The notes beneath the pieces are model-generated. The model did no database searches. It had not been told where the DNA came from and worked only from the letters and a program-made list of their open reading frames with translations. DNA of 64,000 nt from Providencia manganoxydans (GTDB lineage: Bacteria > Pseudomonadota > Gammaproteobacteria > Enterobacterales > Enterobacteriaceae), in assembly GCF_016618195.1 (NCBI RefSeq), contig NZ_CP067099.1:2976001-3040000 (forward strand), in the 5' to 3' direction. A program made the position numbers and the translations under genes. Shown here piece by piece: positions 1 to 7,628 of this stretch (within the stretch, counting starts at the first letter, position 1; each line of letters opens with the position of its first letter).

Positions 1-35
1 TAATCGTTTCAGTCATGCAAAATCCGTTCAATAAC

Positions 36-584
36 TCAAACACCTTCCAAGCGCCGCACGCGAGGATCAGTAAAAATATCTAATTCGTCACGACTTTCGC
101 TGGAAAACTCAGAAACAACCGCTCCCATACTACCGGCCTTAAACCAATGTAATGTATTAGGTTTTATCGTATACTGATCGCCTGCTTTTAATAAAATAAA
201 GCGATCACATTGATACCATTGCTCATCCCCTTCAGGCTTAGCACAAATAGGTTCACCTGAATCATTTTGATTTAATCTGAGTGTTGGGTCATCGACAAAA
301 AGATATACTTCCCCCCAACGACAACGAAACGTTTCTTGCTTACCTATTGAATCATCAAAAGGAGGGTGTCGATGCTCAGGACAGACTTGATTAGGAAATA
401 GCACCAGCTCTTTCGCACAATAACGTTCATTATTACAATAAGTTAGCAACTGCAACCCAGAACGTGGATAATCAGGTAAACCAAAACTGGCAATTTCAAT
501 CCGCGCTTTTTCTTCTTCAGTGATAGTTATGTGTGCCTGTTGTAAAAAGTTTATCACTTGTTGGCGGTAATTATCTTTATTCAT
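36..584 (-). CDS. D-lyxose ketol-isomerase (cupin family)
   Basis: A 182-aa single-domain cupin matching the D-lyxose isomerase family, which interconverts D-lyxose and D-xylulose (and D-mannose/D-fructose) with a divalent metal. The expected metal ligands are visible: His71 and His73 in CPEHRHPPFDD, Glu84 in GKQETFRCRW and His146 in NTLHWFKAG. There is no signal peptide, so it should act in the cytoplasm. The ATG follows AAGGAG with a suitable spacer. It diverges from the xylitol-type dehydrogenase operon across about 210 bp; both enzymes give D-xylulose, the substrate of the kinase in that operon. An enzyme of this family has been characterised from Providencia stuartii. Family call is confident; the physiological substrate is inferred. 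Confidence 0.88.
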   Translation of the reverse strand: MNKDNYRQQVINFLQQAHITITEEEKARIEIASFGLPDYPRSGLQLLTYCNNERYCAKELVLFPNQVCPEHRHPPFDDSIGKQETFRCRWGEVYLFVDDPTLRLNQNDSGEPICAKPEGDEQWYQCDRFILLKAGDQYTIKPNTLHWFKAGSMGAVVSEFSSESRDELDIFTDPRVRRLEGV

Positions 585-796
585 GCTGCGACTCTCCTTA
601 ATGATACCGATAACATTATAACGGTATTCAAATCACAAAAAATGTGATCAACCAGCCCATTTTTCCGCTTATCGTTACAAAAAAGCTACTCATTTAATGA
701 AACTATAACCTACATCACATAAAAATAATAAAATTCGATCTAATATCCGCATCATTAAAATGATATCGATACCATAAAAATGAGATAGAGGTGATC
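585..796. promoter_or_regulatory. Divergent control region with repeated operator-like motif
   Basis: Region between the lyxose isomerase and dehydrogenase genes. Two similar 14-mers, ATGATACCGATAAC at 601-614 and ATGATATCGATACC at 760-773, match at 12 of 14 positions. The first belongs to an inverted pair, ATACCG (603-608) with CGGTAT (622-627). The second contains the palindrome TATCGATA (764-771). Each motif lies close to the start of one divergent gene, as expected for operators of a LacI-type or similar regulator. No regulator gene for this locus is present in the window. The operator role is inference. Confidence 0.5.
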
Positions 797-1834
797 ATGA
801 AAGCATTAGTACTCGAAAAAGCAGGAAAAATTTCTATTCAAGATTGGCAAAGTCCTGAAATCCTTGGAGAGGATGATGTCGAAATTAAAATTCATACTGT
901 TGGAATTTGTGGTAGCGATGTTCACTACTACCAACATGGTCGTATCGGCCCCTTCGTGGTCGAAAAACCCATGATCCTCGGTCATGAAGCCTCTGGGGTC
1001 ATTACTGCCGTCGGTAAAAATGTCTCGCATTTAAAAGTTGGCGATCGCGTGTGTATGGAGCCAGGGATCCCAAATCTACAATCTACACAGTCTCGTGCGG
1101 GTCTCTATAACTTAGATCCTGCGGTACGTTTCTGGGCAACACCACCCGTTGATGGCTGTTTACGGGAAAGTGTTATCCACCCTGCTGCATTCACCTTTAA
1201 GTTACCTGAAAATGTCAGTTTTGCAGAAGGTGCGATGGTGGAACCTCTGGCTATTGGTATGCAGGCTGCAACTAAAGCCGAAATCAAACCGGGTGATATT
1301 GCCTTAGTGATTGGTGCAGGAACTATTGGCATTATTACGGCATTGTCTGCGCTGGCAGGCGGCTGCTCTGATGTCATTATCTGTGATTTGTTTGATAAAA
1401 AATTAGAAGTTGCTAAACAATATCCAGGGCTACACGCGATCAACAGTAAAGATACACAAGCCATCGCAGATAAAGTCAGTGAATTAACTGAAGGTAATGG
1501 CGTAAATGTACTATTTGAGTGCAGTGGTGCTAAAGCCGTTATTGCCAATATCACGGAACATATGGCTCCCGGTGCTATTGCCGTTTTAGTCGGTATGCCA
1601 ATTGACCCAGCACCACTGGATATCGTTTCCGCACAAGCGAAAGAAATCACCTTTAAAACCATTTTCCGCTACGCAAACATGTACCCTCGCACTATTCGCT
1701 TGCTCAGTTCAGGCAAACTGAATGTAAAACCACTCTTATCAGCAACCTATAAATTTAAAGATAGCGTTGAAGCCTATGAGCGTGCTGCTGAAGGCCGCCC
1801 AACCGATATTAAAATTGTGCTGGAAATGGAGTAA
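797..1834 (+). CDS. Zinc-dependent xylitol/sorbitol-type dehydrogenase
   Basis: A 345-aa medium-chain dehydrogenase of the xylitol/sorbitol (L-iditol 2-) dehydrogenase group, expected to oxidise a pentitol such as xylitol to D-xylulose with NAD. Catalytic zinc ligands are visible at Cys38 (GICGSD), His63-Glu64 (GHEASG) and Glu149 (MVEPLA). The Rossmann motif GAGTIG is at 173-178. The four cysteines that bind structural zinc in many relatives are absent from the lobe around residues 91-106, as in known bacterial xylitol dehydrogenases. ATG at 797 is preferred over GTG at 791 because GAGG at 788-791 then sits five bases upstream. It is the first gene of the operon, with xylulokinase three bases downstream. 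The exact polyol substrate is inferred. Confidence 0.85.
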   Translation: MKALVLEKAGKISIQDWQSPEILGEDDVEIKIHTVGICGSDVHYYQHGRIGPFVVEKPMILGHEASGVITAVGKNVSHLKVGDRVCMEPGIPNLQSTQSRAGLYNLDPAVRFWATPPVDGCLRESVIHPAAFTFKLPENVSFAEGAMVEPLAIGMQAATKAEIKPGDIALVIGAGTIGIITALSALAGGCSDVIICDLFDKKLEVAKQYPGLHAINSKDTQAIADKVSELTEGNGVNVLFECSGAKAVIANITEHMAPGAIAVLVGMPIDPAPLDIVSAQAKEITFKTIFRYANMYPRTIRLLSSGKLNVKPLLSATYKFKDSVEAYERAAEGRPTDIKIVLEME

Positions 1835-1837
1835 TCA

Positions 1838-3349
1838 ATGACACTGTATGCTGGGATCGATTGCGGTACACAAAGTACCAAAGTCGTTATCGTTGATAGC
1901 GAAAGCGCACAAATTTTGGGCGAAGGCTTTGCGTCACACCCGCTGATTAGTGAAGCATCTGGGCGCCGTGAACAGCATGCTTCTTGGTGGACGGATGCCT
2001 TAGAAAGTGCATTTTGCCAAGCCATCAATAATGCTGAAATCGATGGTAAGCAGATTGCCGCGATTTCAGTATCAGGCCAACAACACGGTTTTGTGCCGCT
2101 TGATCAACAAGGACACGTTATTGCGCCAGTGAAATTGTGGTGTGACACAGAAACAGCCGTAGAAAATCAAATGATTATTGATGCGTTAGGGGGAACACAA
2201 GGTGCTCTCGCTCAGCTGGGGCTAATGCCTCAAACGGGTTACACCATTTCTAAAATTTTATGGTTAAAAACGCATCACCCTGAATTGTGGGAGCAGCTAG
2301 ATACCGTACTGTTACCACATGATTACCTTAACTTTTGGTTAACAGGTGTACGTGTTGCTGAATATGGTGATGCATCTGGCACTGGCCTATTAAACATTCG
2401 TTCTCGTGAATGGGATTTACATACCATCAATTTAATTGATGATTCAGGTCGCTTACAACACGCACTACCGCGATTAGTCACGGCAGAAACCTGTATTGGT
2501 ACGGTATTACCTGATATTGCGGATAGACTTGGCATTTCTCATCAAACCAAAGTCGCTTCAGGTGGCGGTGACAATATGATGGCGGCTATTGGCACGGGGA
2601 ATATAAAGCCCGGTATTATCACCATGAGTTTAGGCACATCAGGGACATTATTTACTTATTCAGATACGCCAATTATTGCTGATTCTGAAATGATTGCAGG
2701 CTTCTGCTCATCAACCAATGGTTGGTTACCGTTGATTTGCACGATGAATGTCACCTCAGCGACGACGACGATTCAAAACTTTTTGAATCTGGATCTGAAT
2801 GGCTTTAATCATGCGTTAGAACAAACCGCTCCCGGTGCCAATGGATTGAAAATGCTGCCATTTTTTAATGGTGAACGTGTTCCTCAACTCCCTCAAGCGA
2901 AAGCCAGTATCCATAATATTGATAGTAATAATTTAAATGCACATAACCTCAGCCTTGCAGTGGTTGAAAGTGCCACTTATGGCTTACGTTTTGGTATTGA
3001 TTTATTCCGTAAGCAAGGCATCCAAGCCAATGAAATTCGCTTAACTGGTGGTGGAGCCAAAAGTGCCAAATGGCGTCAAATTGTTGCCAATATCATGAAT
3101 TCTCCGGTTATTTGTGTCACTAACAGTGAAGCCGCTGCACTTGGCGCTGCAATACAAGCCATCTGGTGTGACACGCTAACGGAACAAGATGATAAAACAG
3201 AATTGCTAGCACAAATTTGCCAACGATTTGTTCATCTTGATGAAAGCACATTAGTCAAACCTGATCATACTCATGTTTCATCCTACGAGGCGCTGTACCA
3301 AGATTATCTTTCCTTACTACAAACTGAATATCCAGAGGTGGCCATATGA
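1838..3349 (+). CDS. xylB: Xylulokinase (FGGY family)
   Basis: A 503-aa FGGY carbohydrate kinase, expected to phosphorylate D-xylulose to D-xylulose 5-phosphate for the pentose phosphate pathway. It opens with the ATP-binding actin-fold motif around Asp8 (GIDCGTQSTK). The catalytic Asp245 lies in the glycine-rich ASGGGDNMMAA segment. A C-terminal ATPase-domain motif, LTGGGAKSAKWRQI, is also visible. Length is close to E. coli XylB (484 aa). It starts three bases after the dehydrogenase stop, and its stop overlaps the ATP-binding-protein start by four bases, so translation is probably coupled. Alternatives are other FGGY kinases such as ribulokinase, but the xylitol-type dehydrogenase and lyxose isomerase context favours xylulose. 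Confidence 0.85.
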   Translation: MTLYAGIDCGTQSTKVVIVDSESAQILGEGFASHPLISEASGRREQHASWWTDALESAFCQAINNAEIDGKQIAAISVSGQQHGFVPLDQQGHVIAPVKLWCDTETAVENQMIIDALGGTQGALAQLGLMPQTGYTISKILWLKTHHPELWEQLDTVLLPHDYLNFWLTGVRVAEYGDASGTGLLNIRSREWDLHTINLIDDSGRLQHALPRLVTAETCIGTVLPDIADRLGISHQTKVASGGGDNMMAAIGTGNIKPGIITMSLGTSGTLFTYSDTPIIADSEMIAGFCSSTNGWLPLICTMNVTSATTTIQNFLNLDLNGFNHALEQTAPGANGLKMLPFFNGERVPQLPQAKASIHNIDSNNLNAHNLSLAVVESATYGLRFGIDLFRKQGIQANEIRLTGGGAKSAKWRQIVANIMNSPVICVTNSEAAALGAAIQAIWCDTLTEQDDKTELLAQICQRFVHLDESTLVKPDHTHVSSYEALYQDYLSLLQTEYPEVAI

Positions 3350-4848
3350 CAAACTCAGTGGACATTCAGGCAGATGAACTTCTTCATATTACCGGGGTTA
3401 AAAAATCATTTGGGCCAGTTGTCGCTCTCAAAAATGCACAATTTAGTCTTAAAAAAGGCTCTATTCACGCATTATGTGGTGGTAATGGCGCAGGTAAATC
3501 AACCTTTTTAAGTATCCTAATGGGGTTCATTCAGCCTGATTCAGGTGACATCATTGTTAAAGGCCAACATTGCCATTTTCAACAGCCTAAAGATGCGCTC
3601 AATGCTGGTATAGCTATCGTTCAACAAGAGCTTAGTTCTATCCCTGATCTGACTATTGCTGAAAATATTTGGTTAGGTCGTGAGCCTAAAAAATTAGGGT
3701 TTGTTGATTTTAAAAAGATGAATCAACTCACCGCTGATTTAATGGCCGATTTACATTTTGATTTATCACCGACAGAGAAAGTCCGTAATCTCAGCGTTGC
3801 CGAGCAACAATTGGTGGAAATCGCTAAAGCACTTTCTCATGCTGATGCAGATATTATTATTATGGACGAGCCAACGTCTGCCATTGGTGAAGAAGATGCA
3901 CAAAAGATTTTCGATGTGATCACGCATTTAGCGCAAAAAGGTAAAGGGATCATCTACGTCTCTCATCGCTTATCTGAAATATTTCAAATCGCTGATACTT
4001 TTTCCATTTTCCGCGATGGGACTTTTATTACTGAAGGTGCCATTGCTGATATCACGCGTGAACAGCTCATTGAGCACATTATTGGCGGTGAGTTTAAGGA
4101 TGAATTCGCCAAATTTAATCAACCAACCAATGAAACGCTGTTAACTGTCGAACAAGTGAGTTGGCTGGATAAAATAAAACAGATCAATCTAACCCTTAAA
4201 AAAGGCGAGATATTAGGTATTTATGGATTAGTTGGCTCTGGTCGCAGTGAGTTCCTTGACCTCATTTTTGGTATTGAACATGCCACGACTGGAACCATAA
4301 AAATCAATGATACTCAATTAGGCAAACATTCACCTCAAGATGCTATCAAAGCCGGTATTGCTTATGTGACGGAAGACCGCAAAGAAACAGGACTCATGTT
4401 AGGTCGTTCGATTAGTGAAAATATTAATATCGCTTCATTTTCAGCCATCAGCAAAGCCAGTTTTATCAACGAAAAGAAAGAGCAAGCTCGCTCCATCGAT
4501 ATGATCGAACTGTTTAATATTAAAACTCCTGATGCTGAACAGCTTGCAGGAAATCTCAGTGGCGGAAATCAGCAGAAAGTCGTCCTTGGTCGCTGGGCGT
4601 TGCTTGATCCTGAAGTGATGTTATTGGATGAACCGACACGAGGCATTGATGTCGGAGCCAAAAAAGAAATTTATCGCTTTATGTCTGAATTTGCCTTGAA
4701 AGGTAAAGGGATCATCATGGTTTCTTCCGAGCTATCCGAAATAATTGGCATGAGCGACCGAATAATTGTTTTCCGTAACGGTGAACTTGCCGGTGAGCTA
4801 TCCGCAGCTGAAGCCACCCAAACAGAATTAATGAAGCTTGCTGTTTAA
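3346..4848 (+). CDS. Sugar ABC importer, tandem ATPase subunit (RbsA/XylG type)
   Basis: A 500-aa protein with two ATP-binding cassettes, as in ribose/xylose importers. The first half has Walker A GGNGAGKST and Walker B IIIMDEPTSA. The second half has a degenerate Walker A, GLVGSGRSE, the ABC signature LSGGNQQK and Walker B MLLDEPTRG. A degenerate second nucleotide site is normal for RbsA-like proteins. The first signature (LSVAEQQ) is also the usual weak form. Its ATGA start overlaps the kinase stop, and it is followed by the permease and binding-protein genes. It should energise uptake of a pentose or pentitol at the inner membrane. The transported sugar cannot be read from the sequence. 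Confidence 0.9.
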   Translation: MTNSVDIQADELLHITGVKKSFGPVVALKNAQFSLKKGSIHALCGGNGAGKSTFLSILMGFIQPDSGDIIVKGQHCHFQQPKDALNAGIAIVQQELSSIPDLTIAENIWLGREPKKLGFVDFKKMNQLTADLMADLHFDLSPTEKVRNLSVAEQQLVEIAKALSHADADIIIMDEPTSAIGEEDAQKIFDVITHLAQKGKGIIYVSHRLSEIFQIADTFSIFRDGTFITEGAIADITREQLIEHIIGGEFKDEFAKFNQPTNETLLTVEQVSWLDKIKQINLTLKKGEILGIYGLVGSGRSEFLDLIFGIEHATTGTIKINDTQLGKHSPQDAIKAGIAYVTEDRKETGLMLGRSISENINIASFSAISKASFINEKKEQARSIDMIELFNIKTPDAEQLAGNLSGGNQQKVVLGRWALLDPEVMLLDEPTRGIDVGAKKEIYRFMSEFALKGKGIIMVSSELSEIIGMSDRIIVFRNGELAGELSAAEATQTELMKLAV

Positions 4849-4890
4849 TTTATCGACATCGTTTTTACTAAAAGAATTAAGAGAAAAACA

Positions 4891-5931
4891 ATGACTACTA
4901 CTTACTCTACACCAACACCGGGGATGTCTTTACTCGCCCGCAACAAGAAAAACATGCATAAGTATGGAATTATCATGGCTTTCTTTGTGCTTTGCCTTAT
5001 CGTCGCAGTCATTGGCGAAGTACAAGTTGCTCGTGGAGAATGGACCAACAACTATTTTCTTAGCCAAGACAATATGATGATTGTGTTACGCCAAATTTCT
5101 ATTAACGGTATATTGGCGATTGGCATGACCTTTGTGATTATCACCGCTGGGGTCGACCTATCTGTCGGTTCTGTTCTTGCTCTTAGTGGTATTGTTGCTG
5201 CGCGTTTCGCCACAACCAACGCAGGGCTTTCCATCGGTGATACTGCTAATGCGGTTATGGTGCCGATGATCATCGCATTAGGCATTGGCATCATATGTGG
5301 CCTGATCAACGGCACTATCTTAGCTAAATTTAACCTTCAACCCTTTATCGTTACCATGGGGATGCTATCTGCGGCACGTGGTTTAACACTGTTAACCACC
5401 GACGGTAACCCTGTTTCGCAACTGAATAGCGATTTTAGATGGCTAGGTAATGGCTATATTTTTGATATCCCAGTCCCTGTTGTCTTGCTGATTGTTATCT
5501 TCGCTCTCGCTTGGATCCTGCTGAATAAGACCACTTTTGGCCGCTATGTTTATGCTGTGGGAGGTAACCCCAAAAGTGCTAGAACATCTGGGATCAGCGT
5601 GATCAAAGTCAAAGTATTAGTTTATACACTCTGTGGTGCGCTAGCAGGGATCGCTGGTTTGATCTTAACCGCCAGAACTGGCTCTGCACAAACGAGTGCT
5701 GGTGGCGCGTATGAATTAGATGCTATCGCCGCTGTCGTCATCGGTGGAACCAGTATGTCTGGCGGCGTCGGCACCTTAGTCGGTACTTTCTTCGGCGTAT
5801 TAATTATTGGTGTTATGAACAATGGTTTGGATTTATTAGGTGTTCCATCCTATTACCAACAAATTATTAAAGGTGCATTAATCGTCATCGCTGTACTGCT
5901 CGACCCTTCACGTAAACAAAGACGTGATTAA
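4891..5931 (+). CDS. Sugar ABC importer, permease (RbsC type)
   Basis: A 346-aa hydrophobic protein with the features of BPD_transp_2 sugar permeases: many membrane segments, the GVDLSVGSVLALSG stretch near residue 90, and the cytoplasmic loop ARTSGISVIKVKVLVY that contacts the ATPase. A family motif, AAVVIGGTSMSGGVGT, occurs near residue 280. It should form the homodimeric channel for the ATPase encoded upstream. It starts 42 bases after that gene, with AAGAG upstream of the ATG, and is followed 39 bases later by the binding protein. It belongs to the same operon as the xylitol-type dehydrogenase and xylulokinase. Confidence 0.9.
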   Translation: MTTTYSTPTPGMSLLARNKKNMHKYGIIMAFFVLCLIVAVIGEVQVARGEWTNNYFLSQDNMMIVLRQISINGILAIGMTFVIITAGVDLSVGSVLALSGIVAARFATTNAGLSIGDTANAVMVPMIIALGIGIICGLINGTILAKFNLQPFIVTMGMLSAARGLTLLTTDGNPVSQLNSDFRWLGNGYIFDIPVPVVLLIVIFALAWILLNKTTFGRYVYAVGGNPKSARTSGISVIKVKVLVYTLCGALAGIAGLILTARTGSAQTSAGGAYELDAIAAVVIGGTSMSGGVGTLVGTFFGVLIIGVMNNGLDLLGVPSYYQQIIKGALIVIAVLLDPSRKQRRD

Positions 5932-5970
5932 TTAAAACAACACTGAACCCTCACTGTGAAAGGTATAATA

Positions 5971-6975
5971 ATGAAAAAAATGACTAAAATTGCAACTCTT
6001 ACCACTGCATTGTTGATGAGTAACATGGCGCTCGCAGCTAAAGAAGAGCCTGTAAAAATTGCCATTTTGATGTATGGCATGAAGGCTGAATTCGTCCAGT
6101 TAATGGAGAAAGCGGCAAAAGAGCATCCTGCGGTTAAAGACGGCGAAGCCATCATTACCGTTTACGATGGCCGTTATGATCCAATGGTACAAAATAACCA
6201 AGCTGAAACAGCAATTCAAACTAAAACAGATGCGATCATTATCAACCCAATGGATTATGAGGCCAATATTGATGTGGTCACCATGGCAAATGAAGCCAAA
6301 ATTCCTGTAATTGTCACTAACGCCCGCCTAAATACCGACAAAATGACCGCTGAAGTTGTCTCTGATGACGTTCTAGGTGGCTACATGGAAGCTAAAGCAG
6401 TGCTGGAAAAAATGAACTGTGAAGGCAATGTAGTGATCATCGAAGGCCCTAAAGGGGGAAGCGGTGAAATCCAACGTGGTGAAGGTAACGATAAAGCCAT
6501 TGCCGAATGTGGCCCAGGAAAAATCAAAGTATTAGAACGCAAAACCGCAAACTGGTCACGGGCAGAAGCGATGCCACTGATGGAAAACTGGCTACAAAAA
6601 CACCGTGGAAAAATTAACGGTGTTATTGCACAAAATGACGAAATGGCCTTAGGTGCTATCGAAGCTATTAAAGGTGCGGGCCTTGAAGTAAACAGCTTTG
6701 CCATTGCTGGTGTTGATGGCGTTTCTGATGCGATTTTTGCGGTTCAGGACGGTGAAATGGTGTCCATTCTGCAAGATGCTAATGCACAAATGCAAGGCTC
6801 TATCGATATCGCAATGAAATCAGTAAAAGGCGATAGCTATCAGCCAAAATCAGCGATTTGGAAACAATATGCAGATCAACTGCAATGGAATGATGGTAAA
6901 GATCAGCGCTACCAAATTCCTTGGACAGTCGTAACCAAAGAGAATGCTCAACAGCTATTAGACGCACGTAAATAA
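5971..6975 (+). CDS. Sugar ABC importer, periplasmic binding protein
   Basis: A 334-aa type I periplasmic sugar-binding protein of the Peripla_BP_4 class (RbsB-like). The N-terminal signal peptide MKKMTKIATLTTALLMSNMA ends with an ALA-type cleavage site near residue 22. Core family segments include TKTDAIIINPMDYEANIDVV, the hinge-proximal IIEGPKGGSGE and VIAQNDEMALGAIEA. ATG at 5971 is chosen because AAGGT lies just upstream and the signal peptide begins there; the GTG at 5956 would add five residues ahead of it. It completes a three-part importer whose likely cargo is a five-carbon sugar or polyol (D-lyxose, xylitol or similar), inferred from the enzymes in the same locus. Confidence 0.88.
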   Translation: MKKMTKIATLTTALLMSNMALAAKEEPVKIAILMYGMKAEFVQLMEKAAKEHPAVKDGEAIITVYDGRYDPMVQNNQAETAIQTKTDAIIINPMDYEANIDVVTMANEAKIPVIVTNARLNTDKMTAEVVSDDVLGGYMEAKAVLEKMNCEGNVVIIEGPKGGSGEIQRGEGNDKAIAECGPGKIKVLERKTANWSRAEAMPLMENWLQKHRGKINGVIAQNDEMALGAIEAIKGAGLEVNSFAIAGVDGVSDAIFAVQDGEMVSILQDANAQMQGSIDIAMKSVKGDSYQPKSAIWKQYADQLQWNDGKDQRYQIPWTVVTKENAQQLLDARK

Positions 6976-7001
6976 GCCGTTATCATATCTCATTGATACA
7001 C

Positions 7002-7034
7002 AATATCGCCGCCTGATTTTAAGGCGGTGATATT
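7002..7034. terminator. Hairpin between the sugar operon and marR-type gene
   Basis: Inverted repeat ATATCGCCGCCT with AAGGCGGTGATAT around a short loop, with one G-T-type pair. It lies between convergent genes and is suited to ending both transcripts, although no long T-run follows on the plus strand. Confidence 0.6.
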
Positions 7035-7048
7035 CATCAGTATAGCCA

Positions 7049-7519
7049 CTATTTCTCTAATGCTTTTGTATCTGCACATATCAACGGAAAATCATTCACT
7101 GAACTTTCAAGTGCTCGCTTGGTGAGACTTTCAAGTGAATGGAATAGTTGCTCAGCCTGCTCCTCCGATAAATCGGCGGCTAAATAATCATTCCATTTAT
7201 CTAACTTATGGTTTAATTCGCTGACAATGGTTGCGCCAAGCTCCGTTAGAGAAACATGGTACGCACGCTTATCTATCTGACTATTCGTTTTCTCAACCCA
7301 CTTTTTTTCAATAAATTTCCCTACACCTCGCGTCGTGACGGATTTATCCACTACCATTGCTTTAGAAATTTGCTCCAAAGTCAAAGCATCATTTTGATGG
7401 ATATGTAAAATCATCAAACATTCAATCGCATTAATTCCATATGGCTCGCCCATCCATTTCATATAATGATGAGCGGCTCGACTTATCACGCCAAATACTC
7501 GGGCTTGTTCTGTACGCAT
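7049..7519 (-). CDS. MarR-family transcriptional regulator
   Basis: A 156-aa winged-helix protein with MarR features. A recognition-helix region with KAMVVDKSVTTRGVGKFIEK lies near residues 62-85, and the wing segment KRAYHVSLTELGATIV near 103-118. Short N- and C-terminal helices would form the dimer interface. The ATG is preceded by AGAGGTG. It is transcribed away from an FUSC-type membrane protein gene. Two identical 15-bp palindromes lie in the 109-bp divergent region, so it very probably represses itself and the transporter. The ligand is unknown; MarR/FUSC pairs in other bacteria often respond to aromatic acids, which would be an inference here. Confidence 0.85.
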   Translation of the reverse strand: MRTEQARVFGVISRAAHHYMKWMGEPYGINAIECLMILHIHQNDALTLEQISKAMVVDKSVTTRGVGKFIEKKWVEKTNSQIDKRAYHVSLTELGATIVSELNHKLDKWNDYLAADLSEEQAEQLFHSLESLTKRALESSVNDFPLICADTKALEK

Positions 7520-7531
7520 AACACCTCTTTA

Positions 7532-7546
7532 GTTGATTTTATCAAC
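7532..7546. promoter_or_regulatory. Putative MarR operator, copy 1
   Basis: Palindrome GTTGATTTTATCAAC, 13 bases upstream of the marR-type start codon. An identical 15-mer lies 43 bp away, close to four helical turns. The flanks extend the symmetry: the 21-bp stretches around the two copies are near reverse complements of each other. Confidence 0.75.
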
Positions 7547-7574
7547 CAATTAGTCGATAATCAGCTGGCATTTG

Positions 7575-7589
7575 GTTGATTTTATCAAC
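7575..7589. promoter_or_regulatory. Putative MarR operator, copy 2
   Basis: Second identical copy of GTTGATTTTATCAAC, 40 bases upstream of the FUSC gene start. Palindrome length and position suit dimer binding by the adjacent MarR protein, blocking the promoter of the transporter gene. Confidence 0.75.
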
Positions 7590-7628
7590 TAACACCCCAT
7601 TTAACACCCCGAAAATTACCCATATTTT

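Noticed and set aside
632..648. Inverted repeat ATCACA-N5-TGTGAT as a CRP site
   Set aside because: The half-sites are in the opposite order to the CRP consensus TGTGA-N6-TCACA, so it was not annotated as a CRP site. A weaker candidate near 703-720 has only one good half-site.
1105..1662. Long minus-strand open frame (about 185 codons) opposite the dehydrogenase gene
   Set aside because: It is the antisense shadow of a well-supported dehydrogenase, with no domain of its own and no ribosome site.
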